Part shown: one piece after another, positions 11,756-25,074 of the stretch
Layout: every line of letters begins with the position of its first letter
Position numbering within the stretch: position 1 is the first letter of the stretch
Assembly (NCBI GenBank): GCA_003508835.1
Contig: PUFA01000144.1
Location: forward strand, 1,302,001-1,366,000
From: Eonycteris spelaea
Taxonomy: Eukaryota > Chordata > Mammalia > Chiroptera > Pteropodidae
Length of the DNA stretch: 64,000 nt
Direction: 5' to 3'
Translations under genes and position numbers: made by a program
The notes under the pieces: model-generated
The model's input: only the letters and a program-made list of their open reading frames with translations
What the model was told of the DNA's origin: nothing
Database searches by the model: none

Positions 11756-12243
11756 TGACATTTTGAAGAGAACTAGAGGAAATTATAATGTAGAAACCAA
11801 TCCTAAAACTGACTATGACTATTGATAGGGAACAAAGAAAAACTTTTTTTGAAAGTTTAGCGCTTTCCAGGTGGCCTCTCCCAGCACTCCCTTGCTTTTT
11901 TTATCCAGCTCTCTTCCTCCTTAGAGGAAGAGCTTACCCTTTCAGTCTTCCCTCTCTAGGATAAACTCACCCCTTTTCGACAAGGCTTCTTCCAGTCCTA
12001 GGATCCCTTGCAGGCACAATTCATTGCATGCAACCATCCATGGTAACACACGTCCCAAAGCCTGAATTTTCAATGTGGGGTAGTCTTACTGAGAATTCCA
12101 GCTGCAAATTCACCATGGGCTTTGCACCAAATGTCTAGTGCCCTTGAGAATTGCTGTGCTAGGATAGGATGAAGATTTGCCCTCTCATTATCACTCATAC
12201 TTGCAGAAGTCTCCTGAGCTACTAGGGGAATTCTTGAACAGAT

Positions 12244-12260
12244 TCACACACAGACACACA

Positions 12261-12294
<34 letters not shown>

Positions 12295-12305
12295 TATATA
12301 CACAC
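12244..12305 (+). repeat. (CA)n microsatellite
   Basis: CACACA run with a few GACACA interruptions, followed by a short 'gatatata' stretch. No function is implied. Confidence 0.97.
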
Positions 12306-12744
12306 AGAAGTCCCATAAGGACAAACAATAATTCTAAAACAATAGAATGATTTTCCTAAAGGTGCCATCATTCCCAAGCCTCCACCAGACCTAAAATGAG
12401 ACAACTCTTTATATTATGATGCAGAGAATTTTTAGTTCCCTTTTAGTCATCCTCTTGTGCTAGATGATTCTCAGGGGCCATTGCTGGCACAAGAGATGGC
12501 CTTGCAAATCAGGGCCCTCTCTCTGTAATTACCAGTGTTAGTTGCACAAAGGCCACATAAAAGGCTTTTATTATAGTTGTGTTTTTCTTTATTTGGGATA
12601 GACAAAAATTCAGGGCAAGCTTGCCTCTTCCCATTTACTTCAAGCAGAATAACTGTCTCTTCTCCCACCCAAAGGGAGTCATCAAAGATAGGAGGGTTAT
12701 TCCTTCTGTTGCATCTAAGGTTGTCGCCTTATTAGATGTTGTCA

Positions 12745-13590
12745 TTCACTTATAGAGCAAATTTATTGAGCCCTGCCGTGAGCCAGGCACTATTGGAAGA
12801 ACTGGGAATCCAGCAAAGAACAAAATAGCCTGCATGCAGCTAACATGGAAGGAGGCTGACAACAAATTAAATAAATGTGTAGATTGTATAGTTTTATGAT
12901 GGAATATGTATTATGGAAAAAAAATTAAGCAAAGAAAGAGAAAGTCCTGGATGAGGTGGTGGTGGTGGTTGATATGTCATTCTAAATAGAGCAGGCAGAG
13001 TAAATGACCTTTGAGTCACTTTCGTTGAGACGATGACCTTTGAGCAGAGACCTGAAGGAGCTGAAGGAAGAAGCTAAATGCACGTCTGGAGAAGCATTCC
13101 AGGAAAGGGAACAGCCAGCGCAGAGTCTCTGAGCCTATTTCACGTGTTCAGGAAACAGCAAGGAGACCAGCGTGGCTACAGTGGTGTGAGACAGGAAAAA
13201 AGCCCAGGAGATTTGGTCCGGGGTGGACACAGCTCTTACAGGCACTTACAGGCAATCGTAAAAAGTTTAGTTTTTATACTGGAAGAATGAGAAGCCATTG
13301 GGAAGTTTTGAGCAGAGAAGTGACGTAAACAGACTTATGATTTAAAACTCCTTTGAGGTGAGACGAAAAGGGGCCTAGGACAACAGGGAGACCAGTGAGG
13401 AAGCTATTGCAATTATCTAAGTCAGAGATGGGAGCAGTGAGAGGGTGAGAAATAATCGATTTCTGGATACATTATGAAGGTAGAGATGACTGCATTCGAG
13501 GACGGATTGGATGTGGAAAAGAAAAGTCAAGGTGACTCCAAAGTTTTCACCTAAACAATGGCAAAGATGATTTTAAATGATGAATTGGAA
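12745..13590 (-). repeat. L2 LINE, 3' portion
   Basis: Starts 'caaatttattgagccctgc' and continues in reverse L2 order: 'gtgagccaggcacta', 'gcagagacctgaaggagc', 'ttcaggaaacagcaaggag', 'ggaagctattgcaattat', 'gattggatgtgg', 'aaggtgactccaaagtttt'. The last parts are the reverse complement of the C-terminal part of the L2 reverse-transcriptase ORF. No intact frame remains. Confidence 0.88.
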
Positions 13591-15509
13591 GGAGCTCCTT
13601 AGCAATGAAAGGAAAGAAGGGAAGTTCCTTTCTGACAAGGGAATAGCCAGTAGGTGACACATTTGTACAAACAGTGAAAGTCCGAGAAAACATGTGCCCG
13701 AGGGCAGAGTTGGTATTGTGGGCTTTGTATTAATGTAGGCAATTTCCCTGAAAGAGAGCTCATCCTAGCACTGCTATATGTCCAAACATTACTTTTTTGT
13801 AGGGCAACAAAAGATTTTAAAATTTCCTTTGGTTCTAGTTTCTTGAACCTGTCTGTATTAATATCACTGAACCTCACCTTCTTTACCTCCGGGATGACCC
13901 AATTCTGAATACATTTTGTCATCGGATCATCAGATCTTCTGGCTCTAAGGGTCAGTCCATGGGAGCCTTGGCTACTCAGAAACATCTTAGGAGCTGAATG
14001 TTTCTCAGTGAGAATGCCATAGTGGATCGAAAGGATCTCCCAGCAAGCAAGGTAAACTAAAAAGTCATGTTCTTGACAACGCAGTAGGCTGGAGTGTAGA
14101 TGTGGTGGGAAAGATACCAAGATACATGTTGGCCAAGGTCAAATTTGACCCAATATAGGCTAGTGGAAATTCTTTTGGGAGAAAGGAGACCAATAGCTTC
14201 GCCCTGAGCTTGGTAGTTAACTTACTGGGCACTGAGTAGCAGGTCCCTTTGCATTTCTGGGTTTAGGTTCTATTACTTGTAGAGTGGAAATGATCAGAGC
14301 CCATTCTATTTCAAAGGGATATTATGATTCCTACAGAATTTTTTGTTGTTGTTCTTCCCTAAGCATTTTTTACTTCCTATTCTACCTCTGGAAACACCCA
14401 GCCAGGGCTTCCAGGGACAGACTTTTCTGATTAGAAGAGCTGATGACCCAATGATGAGATGATTCAGAATCAGCTATCTCGAAGGGTGAAAGAAGGTGAG
14501 GCTTGGTGATATTAAGATGGGTTCAAGAGACCAGGACCAATGGGAATTTGAAAGTCTTTTGTTTTCCTGTAAGAAAATATGGTTTTTGGCACAAACATGG
14601 TACTAGAACAGGCTTTCTTTGAGGGAAATAGCCAGACATTGAGAAAAGAATGAATTGATATCTACAAAGACACTGAAATTTAACAGCACCCTGTAATTGA
14701 AAGGAATTGCTGTTATTTTCTTGTCCTTGCTAAGATCTGTGTTTGATGCTCTCCTCCTTCTCTTCTTCTCTCTCCCTATTTTTTTTTTATCATATTGTCA
14801 TTTTCTTTCATTATTTATCTCGGTCTCCTCTTCCTCCCTACACTTCCTGTTCATTTCCTCTACCCTTTTGTCCATGCAAAAACACAAATGCAGGAAATAA
14901 TACATATGTTTTTAAAGAGAAAATAGTAAAGAAAGTCCTAACAAACTTCATTTGTTAATCATGTATGTATCGAGAACCTATCATTTGCAATATCCTGTGC
15001 AGACAGGAGAGCAGTAATCCTGTACAGGAAGTACCGATTTCATGAGAAAGACACACATGTGTTTGTTGTCCCTCCTTCCTGAGTTGCTGTTTCCCTTTCT
15101 CACCCCATGGCTGAGTTCAAAGGTAGCTTAGGAAAGTACCCATGATTAGCATGATGGACTGAAGTCGTCAAACTTGTATGGGCTGGTCCTGTCTCCTCTA
15201 ATACTGAAACTGCCGTGTGAATTTCCTCTTCCTTTTTGGTAAGAAATGGCTTCTGTTCTGCACAGGTGCAGCTCGCAAGCCAAGTCATCCCAATTATAGA
15301 CCACGTGGTCAGTGGTTTATCTACAGAATTAGAGCTTCAGCAAAAACAATAAGGGTGCACAGACATTCAGTGCCACTGAGGATGAGTAGATAATCTGATA
15401 GGTTATTTAATTGAAGCAAGGAAATGGTCGGATTTGGCTCCCGTTTGCTTCCCCTTGCTCAAGCCCTTTACCACTCTTCGATCTTCATTAGTGTTACTTC
15501 TTCTTCCAG

Positions 15510-15626
15510 CCTCATGGGACCAGAGTCGCACGGGACAGGACTCTTATATCCTCATGGCCAGCTCCCAAGCAGAGATGGAGGAGTGGGTTAAATTCCTTAG
15601 GAGAGTCGCTGGCACGCCTTCTGGAG
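15510..15626 (+). CDS. ARHGAP25: ARHGAP25 coding exon C3 (end of PH domain)
   Basis: Residues 110-148. It reads SWDQSRTGQDSYILMASSQA, then AEMEEWVKFLRRVAGTPSG. The closing amphipathic helix of the PH fold (MEEWVKFLRRV) is complete, with the invariant Trp. Acceptor is at 15508-15509 and donor GT at 15627-15628 ('gtaagg'). It enters and leaves in phase 1. At 117 bases it has no disruption. Confidence 0.95.
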
Positions 15627-16824
15627 GTAAGGACTCCCAGGCTTTGCGGTGCAGAGGTCTGTAATAATTCAGGGATGGGGTGAAGGCAGCTCCAGACATG
15701 ATTTTTCCTTGAGCAGTTTTCAGAGGAGACCACCAGAGGACAACTCTGAGGCCATGCTCATTGCCAAACCTCTAGTTCCCTCCTTGGGTGATCTCAGCTG
15801 GTATCAGGAATCCACCTGTGAACCCAGGATCTGGGGCAGGGAGGCAGTTCTGTGGCCTGTGACCTGCTCAGTGGGGGCTACAAGAAAAGAAATGACCTGG
15901 GTGGAACAGCCAAACTCAAGAGTGCCCACCCCAGCCATCTTGAACAGTGTCAACTGATTACAAAAAGAGTAGTATAGTTTCATTAACCACTTCCCATTTC
16001 CTCAACACAATATTTTTTATGGTGCTAATCAGGCCGAGATGAGGCTTTTATTTACCAAAGCTCTATTATGTGCTGTTTAGCTTGCATACGCTTAGCTGCA
16101 TTCTTCCTTATTGCCCTGGATTATGAGACTGTTGACATTTTCTGTTTTCCCTTGTCTAGTGCTTCAGGCTCTCTGCGTTGACAAGGGTGGTTGATGTTGC
16201 CTAACTATGCACTTGTTCTGAGTCAAAATACTGCCTTTGCACTGTGATCAGCCTCTGCGACCTATGTGGTGCTCGGCTCAGCCTTGCCACAGGATCTGCT
16301 GCACTCTATTAAAATCCACATGGGGATTTCTCCCTCCCCGCACCCCAAGGCCACCACCCAGAGAAGCAAGTCAAGCACAAGTCCTGTAGGCAGGGGAAAG
16401 TCCGAGGGAAAAGAAAGAAGAGAGAAGCACTACTTATCTATTCACGAAACAGAGTTTGGTTCTAATGTGGCATTTCAGATGTTTTTAAGCCTCTCATTAA
16501 ACCCAAATCAGAGATCTCAGGATGAGAAGGCATTTGAAGACAACAGAGTTGAGTTTGAAGCCCCAAGTCAAGTCAGGCATTTGTTCTTCCTGTTTGTAAG
16601 TCAGGAAACTTTGGTCCTGAAGAAGTAAATGATTTGTCCACGGGGTCCATCTGTCCAAGGGCAGGGGCTGGGCTCCTGCCTCTGTAGGCAGCCTGCTTCT
16701 GCCAGCGTGATTTCACTTGTAAGGGGCCTGGGTGTACTAGATCAGCAGGGCATGTCCCTTCAAACATTGGAAAGTCTCTGAGAATATTGCTGCTGCCTCA
16801 TTGCAGCCCTTTGTGAAGTTCTAT

Positions 16825-17570
16825 GCTTTTTCCACCCGGAACCTGTCTGTTGCTCACGACCTTCACTACCCTCATCCTGGTTGAGGTGACTACCATCTCA
16901 TCCAAATTACAGTCTGTTTCCAACAGAGCAGCCAGTGCAAACCTGTTAAACCTGTCACCATATCAAGATCTTTTTCCACTCAACACTGTCCAATAGCTTC
17001 TTTTTTCTCTCAGAGGAAAAGTCAGAAGTCTTATGATGACTTGGAGTGCACCATCTACCCCTACCATTACCTCTCTGATTTTGTTTTCCAGAACTCTCTC
17101 CCACGCTCATTTCACTCCAGCTTCCCTAGCCTCCTCGCTCTTCCCAAACCCCTACGCATGTTTCTGCCTCAGGGCCCTTGCACTTGCTGTTTCCTCTGTC
17201 TGGAACCCTCTTTTCCCAGGTAGCTGCACTGCTTGGTCTCTTGCTTTCTTCAGATCTTTGCTCAAACACCACGTCGGTGAGCTTGCCTCTGATGTTCCAT
17301 TTTAAATTGAACCCTTTCCCCACCCTGCTCCCAGCCCTCTCTATTCCTCTTTCCTGTCTTCGTTTTTCTCCTGACACTTACTCCCCTCTAACAGGCTGAA
17401 TATTTTACTCATTCGTTTTGTTCAAAATTAGTCTCCCCTCACTAGAATGAAACTTTCATTCTACTTTGCAGGTTTTTTCCCCTCTCTGTTTTGTGCAATG
17501 CTGTATCCCAGAATCTAAACAGTGCCTGGCATAGCAGTTGCTCAATTAATATTTATTGAATGAATGGGCA
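16825..17570 (+). repeat. L2 LINE, 3' portion
   Basis: Sense-strand L2 order is clear: 'cagagcagccagtgcaaac', 'ctgcctcagggcccttgc', 'ttcctctgtctggaaccc', 'tcagatctttgctcaaaca', 'aatgctgtatcccagaatc', 'cagtgcctggcata', 'caattaatatttattgaatg'. It covers the end of the reverse-transcriptase ORF through the 3' terminus. One of few L2 copies in the gene's own orientation. Confidence 0.92.
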
Positions 17571-18123
17571 AAGGAATGGCCTCTTCCTCCCATGGCAGCA
17601 CTGTGTGCTACTCCCCTGGGCTCTCTACTTTGTTAAATGATTAGCAGGTTATCTGCGAAATTGTTCAGTAAATGGGTTGCTCCCTCTAAAATGATCTCCC
17701 TCTGAGCATTTTAATGATGAGCTTTAGTGAAGTTCTTTATGGTTCATACACCCCTTAAAGAATTTGATCAAAGCTATGGATACTCTTCCCAGAAAAAAAA
17801 CGTCCAGGAAAATACAATTTTACATTCAACTGCAGGATATTTTGAGAGCCCTGTAGTCTGTATACCTCAGGTAACAAATCCCAACTTTAAGTTTTAGAAG
17901 TCACTCTAGTGATAGTTCTGCAGAGCTAAGGCCTCTTCCTGCCCCAATCCCCTTTCTGGCTCCCTTTCTGGCTCCCTTTCTCCCTAATGGGAGAGATGGC
18001 TCACACGGCACACCCAACTTCTTCCCCTTGGAGCCTCCTGTCTCACAGCTGGCCCCAAACATTCCTCTCACCTTATCTGATTCCAGCACCATTTCCAATG
18101 TGTCTGCATGGGTGTTTCCCTAC

Positions 18124-18882
18124 ATGTCTTAGACACCAGCGGGGTGCCCTGCAATTTAACTCAATTCTGACACTATCTACCTGGAGATTGCATCAGATCC
18201 CACAGGTTAAGGGCCCAGTCCTACAAAACTGCCCCCAACCACACACACACTTCAGATGATAATCACAGGTTCAGGAATTACCTGTGCTTCTGACCAACTG
18301 GCTATATAGATTGGAGGTTCCAATGGCACCCTTGCCCCCGCCCCTTGAATTTGATTAATTTGCTAGAGCGGCTCACATAACTCAGGAACACAGTTTATTA
18401 CTAGATACCAGTTTATTATAAAATGATATAGCTCAGATATAGCCAGGTGGAAGAGATACACAGGGCAAGGTATGGGGAAAAAGATGTGGAACTTCCACGC
18501 CCTCTCCAAAAGCCCCACTCTCCTCATGTCCTCATGTGTCACCAAAGCAGAAGCTGTCCGTACCCTGTCCTTTGGGTTTTATGGAGGCTTCATTACAGAG
18601 GCATGACTGATTAAATCATTGGCCATGGCAATAGATTCAACTCCCAGCCCCTTTCTTCTCTCCCAAGGTCTGAGTTTGGAGGGTGGGACTGAAAGTTGCA
18701 ACCCTCTAATGACATGACTGGTTCCACTGGCAACCAGCCCCCCATTTTAGGTGCTTGCCAAAAGATAAAGATACCTTTATAGCTCTCATACAGGAAATTC
18801 CAAGATTTTTAGGAGTTCTGTGCCAGGAAGGGAGTCAAAGACCAAATATATATTTTTTTATTATAAATCACAATATCAGACC
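18124..18882 (+). repeat. LTR-like repeat, copy 1 (ERV family not resolved)
   Basis: About 760 bases sharing an ordered set of blocks with the copy at 55085-55615: 'aactcaattctgacactat', 'cacaggttaag', 'cacctgtgcttctgac'-like, 'gattaatttactagag'-like, 'gggcaaggtatggggaaa', 'gactgattaaatcattg'. It may begin with TGT near 18125 and ends in an AT-rich 'aaatcacaatatca' tail typical of an LTR 3' end. It carries no coding sequence. I believe it is a solo LTR of an old endogenous retrovirus but cannot name the family. Confidence 0.6.
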
Positions 18883-19559
18883 TTAGAGAGCAGCTCCTTC
18901 CCCAGAAGTTCTGGATGCATTTCAGGTTTTCTTGATTTAAGTAGGAGAAAGGGAAGAGAGAAGATCACACCTCTACTTCGGTGACTTTCCAAGACTCAAC
19001 AGCTGACCATTTTCTCTAAACCACCTCTTCCTTTTAGTAAGAGGGCTCTGCCTTCTTGGACCTGCACATTGAAACTTGGTCTCTGTTCCATTCTCAGGGA
19101 GCAGGTAGTCCACAATGCAAATTGTTACAAAGTGGGGATGGGCTCCACCCTCTTTCTCTGGAGGCTGGTCCTCTGAGGTTTTGCTTAGGCCATTGCTGGG
19201 TACATAAGCACTGCACTAAATCGTGCCCAGCCAGATTGTCAGATCTTGGATTAAGTCCCATGTGTTAAGCGTCTTTGTGTGTTTGCCAACATGAGGCACA
19301 GAATGTATAAATACTGAATTGTTAAATGCTTAGGGTTCCTTTGCTTCCTCTCATTTTTAAAGTTCTTTCTGTCCTTCAGAGCATGATTGCATAATCTGCA
19401 CAGCTCAGCTTGTGGGAGTGTGCTCCCTCTGTGATTCATTGTTATTCCATGTGTTCTGGTTCTTTCTTTCTAGCTAAACTGGACATTAAGAGGGATGATT
19501 TTTACTTATTTTCATTAACGCTCTTATTTCCCCTCCACGCCCCAGATCCTAACACCAAA

Positions 19560-20065
19560 CAGATACAGATTTATTCATTTACTCAACCAATACTCTGTAA
19601 GCATGTGTCATATGCTAAGCACTATGCTAGCAGTAGGGGTACAATATTGAGAAAGAGAGAGAGGGAGAGAAAAGAGAGAAAAGACAGTCTTTTCTTTCAG
19701 GGAGCTCACAGTAGAGTAAAAGACACAGAAATGAATTTTTAGAAACCCAAAGAAAACCATACAATTACAACTCTGAAAAGTACCACAGAGGAAAAACACA
19801 TGATACCGTATGGAGGGGGGTAGGGTGGAAATGTGTTTATCAAGAAGCTCAGAGAAGTCCCAAACTAATGATGATTAAGCTTAAATCTGAAGGGTCAGTG
19901 GAGGCTAACTGGGCAGAGAAAGGGGAAGAAGAAGTGTCTCAGTCAGTGCAATAGCTTGTGCAAAGGTCCTGTGACCAAAACGAGAACAGGCTCTGAATTG
20001 AAAGGAAGGCACTACCAGTGAAGATAGCTTTGTTAAAGAAGTTGGTCTTCATTCTAAGGTTCTCA
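19560..20065 (-). repeat. L2 LINE, 3' portion
   Basis: 'tttattcatttactcaacc', 'tgctaagcactatgctag', 'gggagctcacagtagag' and 'gtgcaaaggtcctgtgac' run in reverse L2 order. A short purine (GA) run is embedded at 19652-19685. Antisense to the gene. Confidence 0.8.
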
Positions 20066-21509
20066 AAGAGGATGATGGTGTTGGGGCTGGAGGGAAGTAA
20101 ATCAACTTGTGCAGCGTTTCAGAGGTAATGTTGCCAGGGCATGGGAGTAAATTCAGGAAGGAAGGAGAATGTGGTGTCAAAGACGAATCTCCCATTTCCG
20201 GCCTATGTGTGAATGGAAGGATGAACATTTGGTTGGCAGCATCACACTCACTGCGCAAGGCCCTTCCTGACAATCCGCCCTGCTCCTGCCTATCAGCAAC
20301 CCCTCCACCCCACCCCAGCCCCCACTCCAGTGATGCCAAGAGTCCATTTCAACTCTCCTGAGCCTGTCTGGTAGGGTTGCTGCGCTATATGCTAAATCAT
20401 CTCAACGGGAGCGGGGAAGTCATCTCAGTTTATCCAGCAACCCACGTCCAAGACCATGCTCTCTGAAGGCCTGACTGAGCCACCCGCAGTTCTGAAAGCA
20501 TTTACAGGGGCTGGCTTCATCAGCGCTAAGTGAAATGCTGTGTTCCTGCCAGATGCTTTGATATATGGGGCAGTGCTGGTAAGAGCTTGTGTGGGGGATT
20601 TTTTTTAAGCCACCTCCATGTATCCCTTGAATGGCAGTTGACAATTACCTGCTAAGTAAAAGGAGGCACTTATTTTTATTATGGGCCCTGACAGCTTTAT
20701 GTTCACTCTTTAAAAGCCAAGACTCATGTGTGTAAAGGTGAGTGGGGAGGGGAAGTGGTGTGGGAAGGAGGAAGGGAGAGCCTGGGGCAGGTGCCGACAG
20801 ATCCCAGAGTTTCTGTGCTGGAGTCAGAACCTGAGCAGTATTTACAAGCATGTGCTGGTCTGGAAGCAAGAGAGGATGGTCCTTCCAGCCTGGGGAGGAG
20901 ATAGGCTTCAGGCTGGCCCAGCAGAGGCTGCGATTCCTCGCCCTTGCCTGCCTCGTATTCCCAGGATGCCGCAGTGGGAACTGGGCTGTGGCTTTCCCAC
21001 CCTGGCACTGATATTTTGCTGGAATTTCAGGAGGAAAAGCCCCAAGCTCCAAAAGAAAGGTATTTCTTTCTTATTTTGTGATTCAATTCTTCCACTAAAA
21101 GACACTTTGTCCTGCTTTCCTTCCCTCTTCTGTCAGGGTGGGGGATGCTCCTGGATCTGAACCCCTGGGAAGCAGGTGCTAGTGCTGGGAAACAGGGCCA
21201 GGTGAGGAGGGGGCGGGGCAGGCTCTCCTGGTGCCCTGGGCTGGACTGGAGGCAGGGTAGGGAGGGTCTCTTATCCTGAATCCAGGGGTGTTTAAGTGAT
21301 GATTGAACAAAGTCTAGGTTAGAAAGGAGGTGACAGCTAATCTTCCCATTTTTACTTCCCCCAACTAATCCAGTGTTCTGGGTTTTTTGTTTGTTTGTTC
21401 TGGGGCTTGAGAAGTAAAGGCTGGAACATGGCCTGTGAGCAGAGGCTGGACAGCTCTCCACCCCTTTCTCGCTCCCCTTGAGGCTTGATGATGTCTGAAA
21501 TTTCTCCTA

Positions 21510-21695
21510 GACTTTAAACAAAAAGGATTCAAGCACGGAATTTAGAATCATGGGACAATTATGACCAAGTTCCTAATCTGAGTCTCAGTTTTCTCATCTA
21601 TAAAATGGAACAGTAATATCTACTTCCTAGGTTCTCATGAGGACTAAATGAGAGCACACATGAAAGCTTTCAGGCAGTTGGTCATAAAGTTAGCT
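21510..21695 (+). repeat. MIR SINE
   Basis: 'ctgagtctcagttttctca', 'ctataaaatggaacagtaa' and 'catgaggactaaatgagag' follow the MIR consensus on the plus strand. Confidence 0.8.
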
Positions 21696-22269
21696 TAATT
21701 AAATTTATTAATAATTACAATTATATTACATATTATAATTAGCTAACTAATTAAAATTTATACAGTTAAGATGGAAATGCCTCTGTCGCGTGGTCCAACA
21801 CACTGAGTAGTTTTGCGTGAGCGGGTGGCTGGCAGAGGGCGGGAAGATCAGTGAGGCGGGAGCTCCCTAAAGGGGCAGGTACCACCTGGGAGGGCCCGCA
21901 GAAAGGGAAGCTGGGTGTTTGCTTCTCGTGCTCCTGGGGTGGAGAATGGACTTCGAGTACCTCCCACCCCACTGTCTGCTCTCTTCTTCCTTCACTGGCC
22001 CCTTCCTTAGTTTCATTGGGCTATCTTGTTTCATCTATTTCTCCATAGCTAGGCTATTCATGTCCAACCAGGATCAAAGGGTGGCTGGCAATCAGGCCCA
22101 GAAGTCAGAAGTAGCTAGAAGTTGGAATGGGTTCTCTGGAATTCCAGGGATGTTTTAAACTCCAAACTCCTCATACATGACCTGAGATGAAGAGTGATGA
22201 AGCCTGATCTAGCCAAACTAAAGATAACAAGGATGCTCTTCTCTCACCTAAGAAGGGACCCTATTGGTC

Positions 22270-24800
22270 CTGATATTTCTAGAGCTTGCAGTGGTTATGT
22301 TTTATTGAAGGGAATAGCTTTGACTGATTTCTGGGCTGGAGATGTAAAGTTCAAAGTCTTGACCATATGGGTGATATTTAAAGCCGTGAAGATTATGAAG
22401 GATATACAGATGAAGAAAGGAAGGCCTGGGACACTTTGTTGTTTAGAGAACAGAGTGAAAAGGAGGAGTCATCAGAGGAGGCTGAGAAGGAGCAGCTTGT
22501 GTGCTCCTTTAGCGTGTGTGAAATGAGATGAGTGGACCACAGGCCATGTGAGACAGTGTCTCAGGGAGCGATTTGCTGTGTCATGTGTTGCTGATAGAGC
22601 GATTAAGATGAAGACTGAGAATGTGACCCCAGGATTTAAAAATGTAAAATAGGCCATTGATCTTGACAAGTGTGAGTTTGGAGAAATGCTGGTTAGAGTG
22701 CATTCAGGAGGGAAGAGGCTGAGAGCAGGCGGGTGGGAGACAGCAGGTAGTAACAGCTCATTGAGGACAGGTCCATCCTGTGCCAGGCTCTGCGCCAGGA
22801 GATAAAAATATGTGGTGAGCCAGACGGTCTGTCTGCCTTTGAGCAGCCCACAGGCCAGTGGAAGAGAGGAATGTGTAAATAAATTGTCAGAAAACTACAT
22901 GAAAAGTGATAGAATAGAAGTATATACAGGGAGCTCTATGTACACTGAGGAGAGAGTGACCAGGTTCCTCTGAGGTGAAGACATCTGAACTCAGATTGCA
23001 GGAAGATCAGGTTCCGGGGTGGGGGGGTGGGGGGAGGAAGAGGAAGGGCATTCACTCCAGAATTTTTGAATCTTTCTATCATAATTTCCAGCTACAAAAG
23101 CAGCTGGCCCACAGCAAATGATCAGTCTATAGTTGCAGAATAATTTATGAATTCCAGTGGAAGAAATTTTCAAGAAACAGTTGCAACAGAAATCATTACA
23201 GTAATTTTGAAAGTAACAGTGAGAATAGAGAAGAGAGATGGTTTAAGGTGTATTTTAGAATGTACCAGAGGAAAAGAGGGTGTTGCAGATAAATCGAACA
23301 CACATTTTTGCTAATTGGATTAGTCTAGTGCAGGTACTTTGTGTTAATGGCTTTGTATTCTCAGTGCCTAGGAAAGTGTCTGGTGCTTGATTGACTAAAT
23401 GCTATTGCCTGTGAGAAAGGCTATAGGAGAAGCAGTGATTTGCGGACATTGAGGGTGGGATGAAGTGAGATTGGAGAAGACACTGCGAGCACTGCCATTA
23501 GATATTTGACTCATGGAATAGAAGAGAGGCAGAGAAAGAAATAATGGAGATATGAGATATGAGATATGAGATGAGAGAGAGAGAGAGAGGAAGGAAGGAA
23601 GGAAGGAAGGAACGAAGGAACGAAGGAAGGAACGAAGGAACGAAGGAACGAAGGAAGGAAGGAAGGAAGGGAGGGAGGAGAAATAGATCTTGACCACATA
23701 TGTGGATTTCTAGAGTGGGAGGACATCTGTGTTGGAATGCCAAGAAATGACACACTGAAGGAGCAAGTGGAGGAAGGGGCACAGGAAAGGAGACTACAAG
23801 AGCCTGCATGGAGATGGGAATTAAAATGAAAGTGGATGGTTTCATAGTCACGTAAGAAGAAAGTCTTGAGGAGGAAGAAGAATCAACACTTTGAGACTTT
23901 GAGAGTCTTCAGGGAAGACCCAAAGAGTGAGAAATGAACACAGGCCAGATTTGCTAAGAAGGAGGGCACTAAAAATTTTACTGAGCAGATTGTGTGGAAA
24001 GATGCAGGCGGATGAAACCAACTGGGGTGAGGTGAGAGGTGGAGAAGTGAATGCCAAGGGAAAAAGTAAAGGCTGTGAGAGTGGATGATCCTTTCAAGAA
24101 GTAGACACATTTATTGATGAGTATACTGGTGAAAAGAAGAAAAGCGAATGATACTTGTGTGAGACCTGGAGTAGATTAGTCTTTAATAAATAGGTAAAGA
24201 TTTAGACTTATGTAGGTTTTTGCAGTTGAAAGAGAAAAAATTAAGATATAAAAAAGGAGTGAAGTCCTGGAAGAGGTGAAAAGAGATGGAACCCACAGTT
24301 CAAGTAAGCATTATCTTAGTGGAAAGCATAGGGTCCTATTTTCCCAAAGAGGAGGAAGGGTAAGAGAGGCGGGGACTGAAAATGAGGGCGTTCACTCATG
24401 ATATCCTTAATTTGGAGAGAGAAGGAAAAGAGGAGACAAGGTCACCCGCTGAGACAGAAAGAAGAAGGAATGGGTGGTGAGCTCAAGGGGAGTGGTGAAG
24501 GTTTGGAACCAAGGTCTTAGAGACTGGAGATGCAAATTTTCATGATATGGTGTGCTATGTTCTCTCATAGCTCACGGTGGCCTGATGAAGGTGTGGAGAG
24601 GGTAGTGGAAATAGGCAGAACGGAGCTGATAGAAAGAAAAGAAGTATTGGGCAATGGTGAGAGTGACATTGAAATGACAGATTGTGGAGTGTGGGAGGAA
24701 TAGAGAATGAACACCAAGCCTGATAGACTTAGAGAAGGAGAAAAGTCAGAGGACTGTCTATGCAGAGGAGTGTAAGAAGGACCTTGATGCTAGATACCTG
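22270..24800 (-). repeat. Long, broken L2 LINE region including reverse-transcriptase remnant
   Basis: 22310-22400 ('gggctggagatgtaaagtt', 'gtgatatttaaagccgtgaa') is the reverse complement of the L2 segment around the reverse-transcriptase YADD motif. 22560-22660 ('gctgatagagcgattaaga', 'gaagactgagaatgtgac') continues toward the ORF's conserved LDLSAAFD region. 22735-23000 looks like a separate, more 3' L2 piece. 23750-24560 holds the more 5' part, interrupted by a purine-rich microsatellite. No frame survives. The order and number of independent insertions cannot be settled by eye. Confidence 0.65.
23570..23680 (+). repeat. (GGAA)n/(GAAC)n purine microsatellite
   Basis: A GA-rich start is followed by tandem GGAA repeats with regularly interspersed GGAACGAA variants, then a GGGAGG end. 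Translating either strand gives only low-complexity proline/serine/phenylalanine runs, so the overlapping open frames are artefacts. Confidence 0.95.
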
Positions 24801-25074
24801 CAAAGTGGAGCATCTGCCTGGGGACCTCAGAAATGGAGCTCACATTTGACAGCTCTGACATCTCTGTGTACACTGTCACATCATGTTTAGGATCTTTCTC
24901 TATGGGATCCAGTGGGCCCCTTGAGCCCAAATTTCAGCTGCTTCAAAATACATCTGCCTCTCCCTTTGAACTTTCCCTCTCTGGACGCCTCAAAGGGAAT
25001 TTTACAAATACTATGTGATCTATGTTTTAAGTTTGATCATTTGAATAATTTCCCTCTAATTTGGTGAAAACATC

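Larger units (their letters stand above)
10708..15509 (+). other. ARHGAP25: ARHGAP25 intron C2-C3
   Basis: Contains a short antisense MIR scrap (about 11140-11220), a MIR (11525-11755), a CA microsatellite and a long antisense L2. I recognise nothing in 10710-11130, 11760-12235 or 13600-15509. A 173-codon minus-strand open frame at 13599-14120 has no recognisable domain and is treated as chance. The acceptor is 'cttcttccag' at 15500-15509. Confidence 0.85.

Noticed and set aside
13599..14120. 173-codon minus-strand open frame in intron C2-C3
   Set aside because: The longest non-repeat frame, but no recognisable domain, no splice or poly-A context and no family resemblance. It is best seen as chance or part of an unrecognised repeat.
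23395..23851. Overlapping Pro/Ser/Phe-rich minus-strand frames
   Set aside because: Translation of the GGAA microsatellite.
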